DNA of 42,265 nt from CAZFHP01 sp964519365 (GTDB lineage: Bacteria > Babelota > Babeliae > Babelales > RVW-14): contig CAZFHP010000005.1 of NCBI GenBank assembly GCA_964519365.1, positions 1-42,265 of the forward strand, given 5' to 3'. The translations under genes and the position numbers were made by a program. Below are positions 33,755-42,078 of the stretch, piece by piece. The stretch's first letter is position 1. Each line of letters opens with the position of its first letter. Under the pieces are notes generated by a model. The model saw only the letters and a program-made list of their open reading frames with translations, had not been told where the DNA came from and made no database searches.

Positions 33755-34027
33755 TTACTTAACTAAATCTTTTAATCTCTTTCCTGCTTTAAATTTTGGA
33801 ACTTTTTTTGCAGGAATTGTCATCTTTTTACCTGTTGCTGGGTTAATTCCTACACGAGCTTTACGCTTCATGGTAGAAAATGTTCCAAAGCCTGTTAGAA
33901 CGACTGTTTTATTTTTTTTCAAGGCGGTTTCTACGCCTTTTATAACCGATTCTAACGCAGCTTTACAAGCAGTTTTAGGTAATTTTGTGTCTTTTGCCAT
34001 GTATTCAATCAAAGCAGCTTTGTTCAT
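33755..34027 (-). CDS. DNA-binding protein HU
   Basis: The 90-residue protein matches HU end to end: MNKAALIEYMAKDTKLPKTA, LTGFGTFSTMKRKARVGINP, ATGKKMTIPAKKVPKFKAGK, then RLKDLVK. HU bends and compacts DNA as a dimer and assists replication and repair. The DNA-binding arm (ARVGINPATGKKMTIPA) is intact and contains the conserved Pro. GAGGAG lies seven bases before the ATG. A strong terminator follows, so it is probably a single-gene unit, downstream of two tRNA genes on the same strand. Confidence 0.96.
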   Translation of the reverse strand: MNKAALIEYMAKDTKLPKTACKAALESVIKGVETALKKNKTVVLTGFGTFSTMKRKARVGINPATGKKMTIPAKKVPKFKAGKRLKDLVK

Positions 34028-34155
34028 GCCGTCTCCTCATCCAACGATCAGGTTTAATCCAAATAAAATACACAATATAAAGTCACCACAAGCACTATTA
34101 CACACACTATGATTATTCATCAAATAATTTTTGTCAAGTATTCTTTTGCAAAAAA

Positions 34156-34243
34156 TGGTGCCGAGGGCCGGACTCGAACCGGCACAGGTTAAAAACCCGA
34201 GGGATTTTAAGTCCCTTGCGTCTACCAATTCCGCCACCCCGGC
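34156..34243 (-). tRNA. tRNA-Leu (UAA)
   Basis: An 88-base class II tRNA on the reverse strand: acceptor GCCGGGG pairs with CCTCGGC, anticodon loop CTTAAAA (UAA), long variable arm, T-loop GTTCGAGTC, CCA encoded. Confidence 0.96.
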
Positions 34244-34297
34244 ACATTATTTTATTTCTAGATTTTTATTTCTAGATTTTTATTTTTAACCATCTTT

Positions 34298-34371
<74 letters not shown>

Positions 34372-34407
34372 CATTTTTTTCAAAATACTATTTCAAAGAC
34401 AAAACAT

Positions 34408-35898
34408 TCAAAAAAAGCACGCTCTTTCTTGATCACATATTATTTTATCATGATCGCACAAAGAAACAAACGTACCTGATAAATTAACCGGGCATGTAGA
34501 ATCGATATCTACCATAACAAATTTCCCAATTAAATCATCTTTGCCACTAAAGAGAACTCTTACGTTCCCCTCAGTCCTTGCTAAGAGTTTACCATTTGTT
34601 AGACGTTTTTCAACTAAAGATTTTAATCTCTTTCCAATAAGCAAAGAATTCCGCTCAAGAGATATCTCTTTTTGGCGTTTTTGTAACGCTTGCAAGCGCA
34701 TAGTTTTTTCTTCCTGCATACATACATCTTGCTCTAATAATTTTAGGGCTCGCGTATACTTTCGTGGCGAATAAATAAACGAATACACAAAATCGAACCT
34801 TACAAGTTCCATAAGCTCTCGCGTTTGTTGATAATCTTCTTTTGTTTCCCCAGGAAACCCAACAATAATATCAGTAGATATCGTCACATGAGCAATGCGA
34901 TCACGAAGCCAATTAATTTGTTCCAAATATCTCTCACGCGTATAATTTCGATTCATGAGCTCTAATATTTTATTAGAACCAGACTGAACAGGAAAATGCA
35001 CATAAGGGACAATACGATCTTTATGTTCAGCAATAACGTCAAAAAGCTCAACAGTCATATCTTGTGGGTGCGGACTGATCCAACGCACCCAAAAATTCCC
35101 ATCCAGTTTCGCTACGCGTTTTAATAATTGAGCAAAGTTTTGCCCTTGAACAGGATCTTTATATGAATTAACGTTTTGCCCAACAAGCGTTATTTCTTTT
35201 GCCCCAAGAGCAACATCACGCGTAACTTTTTCGATAATCTCGTCTGACGAAAAGCTTATTTCGCGCCCCCGTGTAAACGGCACTATACAATATGTACAAT
35301 ACTTATTACACCCGGTCATGATATTAATAAACGAACGTCTAAGCTCTGGCTCTTCTGGCTTGTCTTGTTTTAACACAAACGCCCGCGCTGGATTAATCCC
35401 ATATGTTTTTTTAACAAGCTTTTTTCGCGTTACGATACTTTGTATGTCCCGATCTTGCCCAGACACTCTTGCGTTACTTTGTACTTGTGAACTTTGTGTT
35501 TGCGTATTTCCTGCAAAGACTTGCTTCGTCGTTTCAAGCTTAACAACAAGATCAGTCAAATACGCACAAAACGTATCAATATCGTCACGAGCCCCGTAAA
35601 CAAAGCTCACATGATCAAAACGCTCGTAAATCTCTTGTTTTTTATAACTGGCAACGCAGCCGATAACACCTATTTTCACATAGGGCTTCTCGCGCTTACA
35701 ATCAGCCAATCGACCTACATACGAAAAGAGCTTTTGTTCTGCTTTGTCTCGAATAGCACACGTGTTAATAATCACGACATCTGCCTGTTCTTCGACACTT
35801 ACGCGCAAACAGCCCAACGATATTAAGTACTTCGAAACTTCTTCAGAGTCAGCAACGTTTGCCTGACAACCATAAGTCTTAAAGAAAAATGTAATCAT
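34408..35898 (-). CDS. miaB: tRNA-2-methylthio-N6-dimethylallyladenosine synthase MiaB
   Basis: The ATG at 35898 begins MITFFFKTYGCQANVADSEE, the normal MiaB start; an extension to 35928 would need TTG. The 496-residue radical-SAM enzyme methylthiolates A37 of tRNAs that read UNN codons. It has the three N-terminal cluster cysteines (YGCQAN, NTCAIRDKAE, IGCVASYK), the radical-SAM triad CNKYCTYC near residue 200 and GFPGET. A C-terminal TRAM-like domain (LIGKRLKSLVEKR) follows. Residues about 135-185 form an unusual low-complexity insertion (NTQTQSSQVQSNARVSGQDR) between the first two domains. tRNA genes flank it on both sides. Confidence 0.95.
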   Translation of the reverse strand: MITFFFKTYGCQANVADSEEVSKYLISLGCLRVSVEEQADVVIINTCAIRDKAEQKLFSYVGRLADCKREKPYVKIGVIGCVASYKKQEIYERFDHVSFVYGARDDIDTFCAYLTDLVVKLETTKQVFAGNTQTQSSQVQSNARVSGQDRDIQSIVTRKKLVKKTYGINPARAFVLKQDKPEEPELRRSFINIMTGCNKYCTYCIVPFTRGREISFSSDEIIEKVTRDVALGAKEITLVGQNVNSYKDPVQGQNFAQLLKRVAKLDGNFWVRWISPHPQDMTVELFDVIAEHKDRIVPYVHFPVQSGSNKILELMNRNYTRERYLEQINWLRDRIAHVTISTDIIVGFPGETKEDYQQTRELMELVRFDFVYSFIYSPRKYTRALKLLEQDVCMQEEKTMRLQALQKRQKEISLERNSLLIGKRLKSLVEKRLTNGKLLARTEGNVRVLFSGKDDLIGKFVMVDIDSTCPVNLSGTFVSLCDHDKIICDQERACFF

Positions 35899-35934
35899 GT
35901 GAAAATTAATTCCCCCAACAAAATCCAAAATTTA

Positions 35935-36009
35935 TGGAGCGGGAAACGGGATTCGAACCCGCGACCCTTGCCTTGGGAAGGCAATGCTCTACCACTGAGC
36001 TAATCCCGC
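35935..36009 (-). tRNA. tRNA-Gly (CCC)
   Basis: A 75-base cloverleaf on the reverse strand: acceptor GCGGGAT pairs with TTCCCGC, D-arm TAGCTCAGTGGTAGAGC, anticodon stem TTGCC/GGCAA with loop TTCCCAA (CCC), T-loop GTTCGAATC, discriminator T, CCA encoded. It would read GGG only. The body looks like a GCC-type glycine tRNA with one changed anticodon base. Confidence 0.93.
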
Positions 36010-36149
36010 TCAATCAGGTCTATACTTACATTCACGTAATTTAAGACTATCATGAAGTCCACACGTGTCAATGGAAAAAAGTAATAAAATATGCTATACG
36101 TTAAATTATGCACTAAAAGCAAAAAATCGAAAAAATGAAAGGACCCGGG

Positions 36150-36356
36150 ATGAAAAAGCAAAAATATCAACCCAACTTTCTCGTTAATGAAAGCGGGAAA
36201 ACGATTGCTGTTCAACTTGACATTAAAATATACGAAGCACTCCTCGAAGAGCTAGAAGATATCTATGACGCGAAACGAGCTGAAAAAATTATCGAGAAAA
36301 AAGAAAAAACGTATACAATCGACGAATTAGAGAAATCACTCTTAAAAAAGAAGTAA
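36150..36356 (+). CDS. Type II antitoxin (first module, Phd/RelB-like)
   Basis: Start is ATG 36150, eight bases after GAAAGGA; an earlier ATG at 36135 would put that site inside the gene. The 68-residue product has a beta-rich head (NFLVNESGKTIAVQLDIKIY) and an acidic helix (YEALLEELEDIYDAKRAEKI), then a short charged tail. This is the usual layout of small Phd/YefM or RelB-type antitoxins that bind the toxin with their C-terminal part and the operon promoter with their N-terminal part. The RelE-type toxin gene follows after 12 bases. A related antitoxin is encoded at 37859. Confidence 0.8.
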   Translation: MKKQKYQPNFLVNESGKTIAVQLDIKIYEALLEELEDIYDAKRAEKIIEKKEKTYTIDELEKSLLKKK

Positions 36357-36368
36357 CCAGAAATAATA

Positions 36369-36707
36369 ATGGTACACCCACCCTGCACAGAATATACAAT
36401 TATATTCTCTAGCGATGCAAAAAAAGATCTCAAAAAACTTGATCCACAAAAAATTTCAAAAGTTTTTGAAAAAACAAGACAGTTAATTTCTTCGAATACA
36501 GAACATTTAAACATCAAAAAAATTCGCTCAAAAGTCTTATTATATCGTTTACGAATGGGTAATTATCGAATAATTTACCAACTTGAACATGAAAAAATTA
36601 TCGTGCATATTGTTGCTATTGGTCATAGAAAAGATATTTACACAAACTTACTCCGACGCATAAAAAATCACGAAAGGCACACATGGCTATTAAAACAGGC
36701 CTCGTAG
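36369..36707 (+). CDS. RelE/ParE-family toxin (first module)
   Basis: The 112-residue product has the RelE fold pattern: a helical hairpin (DAKKDLKKLDPQKISKVFEK) followed by the strand core LLYRLRMGNYRIIYQLEHE and IIVHIVAIGHRKDIY. Such toxins cut mRNA at the ribosome or inhibit gyrase, held inactive by the antitoxin just upstream. The C-terminal part extends about 16 residues beyond the second module's toxin, and the last 25 bases overlap the start of ychF. The extension may exist only because of that overlap. The core shares the YRLR-GN-R-IY and VAIGHRK motifs with the toxin at 38083. Confidence 0.88.
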   Translation: MVHPPCTEYTIIFSSDAKKDLKKLDPQKISKVFEKTRQLISSNTEHLNIKKIRSKVLLYRLRMGNYRIIYQLEHEKIIVHIVAIGHRKDIYTNLLRRIKNHERHTWLLKQAS

Positions 36708-37813
36708 GGCTTCCAAACGTTGGCAAATCAACGCTTTTTAACGCACTTACAAAATCAAGTATTCCAGCAGCAAACTATCCATTCTGTACTGTCGACCCCC
36801 ATGTCGCTGTCACGAGTGTCCCTGACGAAAGATTAGATAAGCTCGCAAAAATATTTGACTCTGAGAAAGTAATCCCAACAATCGTTCAGTTTGTCGACAT
36901 AGCTGGTTTAGTAAAAGGCGCCAGTGAGGGCGAAGGGCTTGGGAATCAGTTTTTGGGAAACATAATGGAAGTCGATCTTGTTTTACACGTCTTACGATGC
37001 TTCGAAGATAGCGACATCACACACGTTCACGACGATGTCGACCCAATAAGAGACTTCGATATTATCTGTACAGAGCTTATGCTCAAAGATTTAGAATCAG
37101 CCAACAAACGTTTAGAAAAGCTTGAGGGCTCTTTAAAAAGCGCCAAAAACAAACAAGCCAGCGTGCAACAAATAAAAGAATGGGAAAACGAGAAAGCCTA
37201 TATCATAAAGATGCAAGACGCGCTAAACTCTTTTGATCTTGATCGAGTCCAAAAACTTTATAAGCAAGCACAAGAAGATAACATAGCGCACATTCCATTT
37301 TTGTCAGGCAAGAAGCATCTTATAATCGCCAATCTTTCAGAAGACGATTACGCAAATAAAAACTACGAAAATAATATTTATTTCAAGCAATTAATCGAAA
37401 AATTTGGCCAAAACAAAGTTATTCCCGTTTCTGCAAAAATAGAATCTGAACTGGCACAAATGGCAGACGAAGATGCCAAAGAACTCATGCAAGACTTGGG
37501 CCTAACAGAAAAGGGCCTCAATAGTATTATTGCCCAAGCGTATAACAATTTGGGATTAATTACTTTTTTCACATGCGGCCCCAAAGAAGCGCATGCCTGG
37601 AGTATCAAAAAAGAAACACCCGTTCCTCAAGCCGCTGGCACTATTCACACAGACCTTGAACGTGGGTTTATTTGTGCTGAAGTCTATAGCTGCCAAGAAA
37701 TCTTTGACGCAGGCAGCGAACTGGCTATTAAAAATTCAGGAAAATTACGTACCGAAGGCAAAGAGTATGTCGTACAAGATGGCGATTTATTACACGTTCG
37801 ATTTAACGTGTAA
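36683..37813 (+). CDS. ychF: Obg-like GTPase/ATPase YchF
   Basis: The 376-residue protein has the YchF P-loop GLPNVGKSTLFNALTK. It also has NYPFCTVDPH, the switch II DIAGLVKGASEGEGLGNQFL, the coiled-coil insertion (about residues 130-200) and a C-terminal TGS domain (IHTDLERGFICAEV, VVQDGDLLHVRFNV). YchF binds ribosomes and hydrolyses ATP; it is linked to stress responses. AAAGG precedes the ATG. The gene starts inside the first toxin gene and is followed 45 bases later by a second toxin-antitoxin pair, so the housekeeping gene sits within a run of addiction genes and may share transcripts with them. Confidence 0.97.
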   Translation: MAIKTGLVGLPNVGKSTLFNALTKSSIPAANYPFCTVDPHVAVTSVPDERLDKLAKIFDSEKVIPTIVQFVDIAGLVKGASEGEGLGNQFLGNIMEVDLVLHVLRCFEDSDITHVHDDVDPIRDFDIICTELMLKDLESANKRLEKLEGSLKSAKNKQASVQQIKEWENEKAYIIKMQDALNSFDLDRVQKLYKQAQEDNIAHIPFLSGKKHLIIANLSEDDYANKNYENNIYFKQLIEKFGQNKVIPVSAKIESELAQMADEDAKELMQDLGLTEKGLNSIIAQAYNNLGLITFFTCGPKEAHAWSIKKETPVPQAAGTIHTDLERGFICAEVYSCQEIFDAGSELAIKNSGKLRTEGKEYVVQDGDLLHVRFNV

Positions 37814-37858
37814 ACAAAACCAAATTTAAAACTTAAAAATTAAGAAAGGGATAGAGAA

Positions 37859-38080
37859 ATGAAATCATCAATATTAAACACTCTAACGCCTCAATATATT
37901 ATCGATACTGAAGGCAAAAAAAAAAGTGTCGTATTGGATCTAAAAACGTTTACATCAATGATCGAAGAATTAGAAGAACTCCATGATATCATGGAAGCAG
38001 AACAAATATTAGACATGGGCAAAGAAGGAGAAGGCCGAACAATTGAAGAAATTGAAGAATCTGCAAACAAAAAAGATTAA
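37859..38080 (+). CDS. Type II antitoxin (second module, Phd/RelB-like)
   Basis: GAAAGGG about 12 bases before ATG 37859 supports the start. The 73-residue product has the same plan as the antitoxin at 36150: a strand-rich head (PQYIIDTEGKKKSVVLDLKT) then an acidic helix (FTSMIEELEELHDIMEAEQI) and the tail RTIEEIEESANKKD. It should neutralise the toxin that starts three bases after its stop. The tail differs clearly from the first antitoxin, which would favour specific rather than crossed pairing. Confidence 0.82.
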   Translation: MKSSILNTLTPQYIIDTEGKKKSVVLDLKTFTSMIEELEELHDIMEAEQILDMGKEGEGRTIEEIEESANKKD

Positions 38081-38082
38081 CC

Positions 38083-38373
38083 ATGATCCATCCTAGTCTT
38101 GAAAACTACTCAATAATTTTTTCAAAACGGGCTGACAAATATTTCGATACGCTTGATAAAAAAATCAAGCAACAAGTTCTCAAAAAAATACGCCTGCTGC
38201 AAACAAATTGTGAAAAGCTAGACATCAAAAAGCTCAAATCTCGTCACACTTTGTATCGGTTAAGAGTCGGCAATCTCCGTGCTATATATTCGATTAAGTA
38301 TGATCGCATCGTTATTTATGTCGTTGCTATCGGTCATAGAAAAAATGTTTATCGAAACTTAAATTTTGCATAA
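38083..38373 (+). CDS. RelE/ParE-family toxin (second module)
   Basis: The 96-residue product has the RelE pattern: SKRADKYFDTLDKKIKQQVL helices, then TLYRLRVGNLRAIYSIKYD and IVIYVVAIGHRKNVY. It is clearly a paralogue of the toxin at 36369. Its start lies two bases after the antitoxin stop, so the two are translationally coupled. The glycosyltransferase gene follows after 15 bases on the same strand and may be co-transcribed. Confidence 0.88.
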   Translation: MIHPSLENYSIIFSKRADKYFDTLDKKIKQQVLKKIRLLQTNCEKLDIKKLKSRHTLYRLRVGNLRAIYSIKYDRIVIYVVAIGHRKNVYRNLNFA

Positions 38374-38388
38374 ACCGTAAAAAAAAAG

Positions 38389-39861
38389 ATGAAACAAAAA
38401 AAACTTTTCCTACTCTCTCTTCTCTTGTTCTCGTTTATTATTCGCTTAATTTTTTTTACGATTTTCCTCAAAAATAACCCGTGCCAATTACAATTTGATT
38501 CTAAGCATTATCATGAGCTTGCGCTTAACATTGCCAATAACAAAGGGGTTACCAATATCGATGGGACGCCCCACTTTTATAGATTACCCGGCTATTCGTT
38601 TTTCTTAGCCCTGTTTTATAAATTATTTAACGCAAGCGTATACAAAACGATTCTCGCACAAATAGCCCTCGCGTCGTTTATTCCCATACTTGTATTCTTT
38701 CTTGCACGCGTACTCTTTCCCACACAAATAGCTATCGCTACTCTTGCGTCTATTATTGCAGTCATACACCCAGGGTTTATAATTTACTCAGGGCTTGTTA
38801 TGAGCGAAACGCTTTTTGTGTTTTTGTTTCTCTTGTTTTTGATCTTTTTTTTCAGGTACACGCTAGCAAAAGCACACGATACACCAGGCACACACACTCA
38901 TTACAGAAAAGCACGCACAAAACACAACAACACACACATACTTATACTTGCAGGACTTACTCTGGGAGCTCTTACGCTCGTACGTCCCGTTGGGCAATTT
39001 ATTTTATTGCTCTCGTGTTGCATCACGCTTTTTATGCCAATAAATTTTAGAACAAATTTTGCACACAAAATCTGGAACACAATAAAATATAACGCAAAAC
39101 ACATACTCTTATTTATTATCAGCTGGCTTATTCCAGTAAGCTTATGGCTTGTACGAAACTATCTCTTAACAGGCTATATCTTTTTTGTTTCTTTCACAGG
39201 GCCACATCTTTTAAATCACGTTGCAATTAGATTAGCCCAAGAAAATAATAATCTCACATATCAAGAAGCACGCGAACACGTATATCAAGAACGCGATCAT
39301 GCTATCGCGCAACAAGAAAAAGAACGCGCAAAAAAAAGTTCCAAAAAACTATCGTTTTTATCTCATCTTGAAGAACGCTTTATCGAACAAACTATCGCCA
39401 TAAAGCACATGAAACAAAATATCGTTACGACAGGTAAGCTTTTTGTAAGCAATATTCTCAAGAGTATCTTTGCGCTATACTCGTCGGAGCTTTTATTTAT
39501 TGACTCCGGGGGCCAGCTGCCCCACTATAAAGACAAGCGCACGATACTTTCTCGCATAAAAAGGTTTTTATTCCCATCTGTCAAAAATAAGGGAGTTATT
39601 TTTGTCATTTATTGGGAGATTATGCTCTTTTTACTACTTCTGCTTGGCTTTTTTTGTATATTTGTAGATACTTGCCTTATGTTAAGACAAGCGCCTTTAT
39701 TGACAATAATACAAAGTGTTTTGTTTATCGGGCTTTTAATCGGGCTCTCCGCGGCTTGCGGATATGCTCGCTTTAGATTGCCCGTCGAACCACTGATTAT
39801 TATTCTTGCATGTTCGTTTTGGACTCATGTATTATCGTTAATAAAACGCCCTGTGTCATAA
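38389..39861 (+). CDS. GT-C fold glycosyltransferase (GT39/ArnT-like) membrane protein
   Basis: The 490-residue protein has about eleven membrane helices. The N-terminal region follows the dolichyl-phosphate-mannose / ArnT pattern: a first helix, then FDSKHYHELALNIAN with the Asp expected in the catalytic loop, then FYRLPGYSFFLALFYKLFNA. Such enzymes move sugars from lipid-phosphate donors onto lipids or proteins at the outer face of the inner membrane. The donor and acceptor are unknown; LPS or exported-protein glycosylation are both possible. A hydrophilic Lys-rich segment occurs at about residues 300-325. No clear ribosome binding site is seen, and it probably relies on the upstream toxin-antitoxin transcript. 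Confidence 0.82.
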   Translation: MKQKKLFLLSLLLFSFIIRLIFFTIFLKNNPCQLQFDSKHYHELALNIANNKGVTNIDGTPHFYRLPGYSFFLALFYKLFNASVYKTILAQIALASFIPILVFFLARVLFPTQIAIATLASIIAVIHPGFIIYSGLVMSETLFVFLFLLFLIFFFRYTLAKAHDTPGTHTHYRKARTKHNNTHILILAGLTLGALTLVRPVGQFILLLSCCITLFMPINFRTNFAHKIWNTIKYNAKHILLFIISWLIPVSLWLVRNYLLTGYIFFVSFTGPHLLNHVAIRLAQENNNLTYQEAREHVYQERDHAIAQQEKERAKKSSKKLSFLSHLEERFIEQTIAIKHMKQNIVTTGKLFVSNILKSIFALYSSELLFIDSGGQLPHYKDKRTILSRIKRFLFPSVKNKGVIFVIYWEIMLFLLLLLGFFCIFVDTCLMLRQAPLLTIIQSVLFIGLLIGLSAACGYARFRLPVEPLIIILACSFWTHVLSLIKRPVS

Positions 39862-39913
39862 TTGTTTGACTTAGTTTTACTAATATTTACTTAAAATCGT
39901 TTAGGAGGCCCTC

Positions 39914-40765
39914 ATGTTTATTCGTAAAAAATATTTGTTCGCAAAATTACGTATGTTACTTACAATCACACTTGTTCTAGCGCATACACCTCATCAGCCA
40001 GTTAAGGCAATGGCAAAGCTTACAGAGTTCTTTAAAAAATTAAATTGCTCGTGCTCATGTAACTGTTGTGATGCAGCAGAGCCAGAAGTAAGATCTGTTT
40101 ACGTTAAAAGCAAGCCAACAGATCCATTCGAAGCATTTACACAAGAAAGAATCGAAAAACTTTACACAAACACAAAACCGAGAGGCGCCGTCCAAAGACA
40201 AGTAATTCGCGAAGCTATAGAATCTCTAAAAAAACGTTATCCCAAAGAACCCCCAGAAGATTCTAAAAAATTAGCGTTTATTTTTGACATCGATGATACG
40301 ATAATTACAAGACATGATAACAGAAAAATAGAACCGACATTTACGCTTTACTGTTTTTTACTCGTACATTTTAAAGAATATATTCGACAAGATAAATTTC
40401 ATATTTTCTTTTTAACCGCACGCACAGAAGGCGAAAAGTTTGGCACCCAACGACGCTTGAACTATATGAAATATACAACACATCTGGAAGACCCAGTAAC
40501 TCTCGGGCGCTATATGATTCTAAAACCAGAAACAAAAAGAGGCCACCAGCGAAGCTTTAGTTGGGGTGAAGGAGAAGAACCAACAGCTCTCTGGAAATGC
40601 CAAAAGTGCGCAGAATTAGTTCTCGCTGGATATCAGATTGCCGGCTTTATCGACGACCAGCAAAGCAACATCGAATCATTCAGGAAAAGATATCCCGAAA
40701 GCCTAGGTATTTGTCTGCCTAATGAATTTACTCGCCATAGAAGAAGCCTGTCAAGCCCGCTATGA
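39914..40765 (+). CDS. Exported HAD-superfamily phosphatase with N-terminal Cys cluster
   Basis: AGGAGG eight bases before the ATG at 39914 supports the start. The 283-residue product has a signal peptide ending HQPVKA, followed by MAKL. A tight cysteine cluster (LNCSCSCNCCDA, six Cys in nine residues) comes soon after. The HAD domain follows: motif I FIFDIDDTIITRHDN near residue 120, motif II FFLTARTEG, and the late acidic motif GFIDDQQSN. This resembles class B/IIIB acid phosphatases of the periplasm, with a changed C-terminal part. The Cys cluster could be disulfide-bonded, bind metal, or be acylated in a host cell. The substrate is unknown. The 3' end overlaps the leucine-rich-repeat gene by six bases. 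Confidence 0.83.
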   Translation: MFIRKKYLFAKLRMLLTITLVLAHTPHQPVKAMAKLTEFFKKLNCSCSCNCCDAAEPEVRSVYVKSKPTDPFEAFTQERIEKLYTNTKPRGAVQRQVIREAIESLKKRYPKEPPEDSKKLAFIFDIDDTIITRHDNRKIEPTFTLYCFLLVHFKEYIRQDKFHIFFLTARTEGEKFGTQRRLNYMKYTTHLEDPVTLGRYMILKPETKRGHQRSFSWGEGEEPTALWKCQKCAELVLAGYQIAGFIDDQQSNIESFRKRYPESLGICLPNEFTRHRRSLSSPL

Positions 40766-41770
40766 AAAAATAACACGTAACTTTTTGAGTTTATCTAAAC
40801 TTTCAGGCAACTGTGTAAGCTTATTATCCTGTAAAAATAAACGTCCAAGCTTCGTAAGCTTGCAAATACTTTCAGGTAAGCACACAAGCTCGTTACAACT
40901 AAGATCAAGCCAGTAAAGATTCTCACACGAGCCTATAGTTTCAGGAAGTTTAGATAAACTATTATTACACGCATCGCAGCGATAAAGCTTTTTTAAATTT
41001 CCAATATTTTCAGGAAGTTTTTCAAGCTTATTATAACTTACGTCAAGCTTTTCAAGATTCTCCAGAGAGCTCACGCTCTCGGGAATAGACGTAAGATTAT
41101 TATGCGAAAGATTAACATTAGAAAGAAACTTTATTAAACTTATATTCTCTGGAATCTCAGTTAAAAAATTATCGCTTAGATCTAAATTCTTAGCCTGCAG
41201 GCCAACAAAAACTTCTATCCCGTCAATTGACCGTAAAAATAATCCTGAAAGGTCGATATGCGAGTTATACACAAAAAGCCCCCTGACATAACTCACGTCA
41301 TGAAGCGTTAACGTTAACGTAATCTTTTGCTCATCTGGAGTCTCATACGACATAACACTTTTATCTTTTGTCGCCAGAAAGTAATGCTTTTTCAACGTAA
41401 TACGAGCTTTTTCTGACAATGGGTAGTGTGGGTTTAAAAGCGTTTTAACGTCAACATGCTTGTGTACTCGCTTGATATACTCTCGTGCAAGCGCATGCGC
41501 AATAATACTTTTATCAAACGTATGAGCAAGCTCATACAAATCCCAAAATTCTTTATCGTTTGACGCTAAAGATAAATTCGAAAGTTTTTTAACAATATCA
41601 CATGCCAATTCTTTACCATGCTCTTTACGCTCATGCTGCACATACGTGACAAACTTTTCTATTGTACTTAACGTAAGATCGTCTAGGCATATACCAGAAC
41701 AACAAGAAGAAAAAATAAAACTTGAAACAAAAAATAAATATAAAAATACACAAGTATTTTTGAGACTCAC
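40760..41770 (-). CDS. Exported leucine-rich-repeat protein
   Basis: Start is GTG 41770, after AAAGGA. The 336-residue product has a signal peptide (NTCVFLYLFFVSSFIFSSCC) and a helical N-terminal part. From about residue 190 it has six 23-residue leucine-rich repeats (LDLSDNFLTEIPENI, VNLSHNNLTSIPESV, LDVSYNKLEKLPENI and so on). The repeats fit the L-x-x-L-P-E/x-I type shared by bacterial effectors and plant or animal Ras-suppressor-like proteins. The chain ends directly after the sixth repeat (KLRVIFS) without a capping domain. Leucine-rich repeats bind proteins, so a host-directed role is plausible but inferred. The stop overlaps the HAD gene. Confidence 0.88.
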   Translation of the reverse strand: MSLKNTCVFLYLFFVSSFIFSSCCSGICLDDLTLSTIEKFVTYVQHERKEHGKELACDIVKKLSNLSLASNDKEFWDLYELAHTFDKSIIAHALAREYIKRVHKHVDVKTLLNPHYPLSEKARITLKKHYFLATKDKSVMSYETPDEQKITLTLTLHDVSYVRGLFVYNSHIDLSGLFLRSIDGIEVFVGLQAKNLDLSDNFLTEIPENISLIKFLSNVNLSHNNLTSIPESVSSLENLEKLDVSYNKLEKLPENIGNLKKLYRCDACNNSLSKLPETIGSCENLYWLDLSCNELVCLPESICKLTKLGRLFLQDNKLTQLPESLDKLKKLRVIFS

Positions 41771-41855
41771 TCCATATCCTTTTTAGCAAACGCTTAATTG
41801 AAACCCCATAGCATAAAGCAGAGAACCGAGGGAACTTAACGCAGGGTTTCCCTTT

Positions 41856-42031
41856 TTAGATAACATGCGATATTAGGCTTTCTCTTCTTAATTTTGATCG
41901 TCTGGCAAGTTCTGCTATCGAACCTTGTGCCTCTGCAACATTTTTAAGAAAACTAAGAAAAAGCTTTTGCTATTCTTCTAAGGCCTTTTCCTTGTCGCTG
42001 TCTGATAAATCACAATTTTATATTCAATCAT
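41856..42031 (-). pseudogene. Remnant of a toxin-antitoxin module (RelE/HigB-like toxin start joined to an HTH antitoxin fragment)
   Basis: From ATG 42031 the minus strand reads MIEYKIVIYQTATRKRP and then a stop, like the first residues of RelE/HigB-type toxins. In the next frame it continues LEE, a TAG, QKLFLSFLKNVAEAQGS, IAELARRSKLRRESL and a TAA at 41858-41856. The phrase VAEAQGSIAELARRSKLRRE matches the helix-turn-helix of HI1420-type addiction antidote proteins. In those proteins a K-x-GNP stretch follows, and here KGKP appears just after the stop. One frameshift, two stops and an internal deletion would explain the sequence. The identification rests on remembered family patterns; the decay is seen directly. 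Confidence 0.6.
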
Positions 42032-42078
42032 AATACTAATATCATAGCAAAGTGTATCTTAAATGCAACACCCATACT

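Noticed and set aside
40755..40765. CaaX-like tail on the HAD phosphatase
   Set aside because: The protein ends SLSSPL, with no Cys at the fourth-last position.
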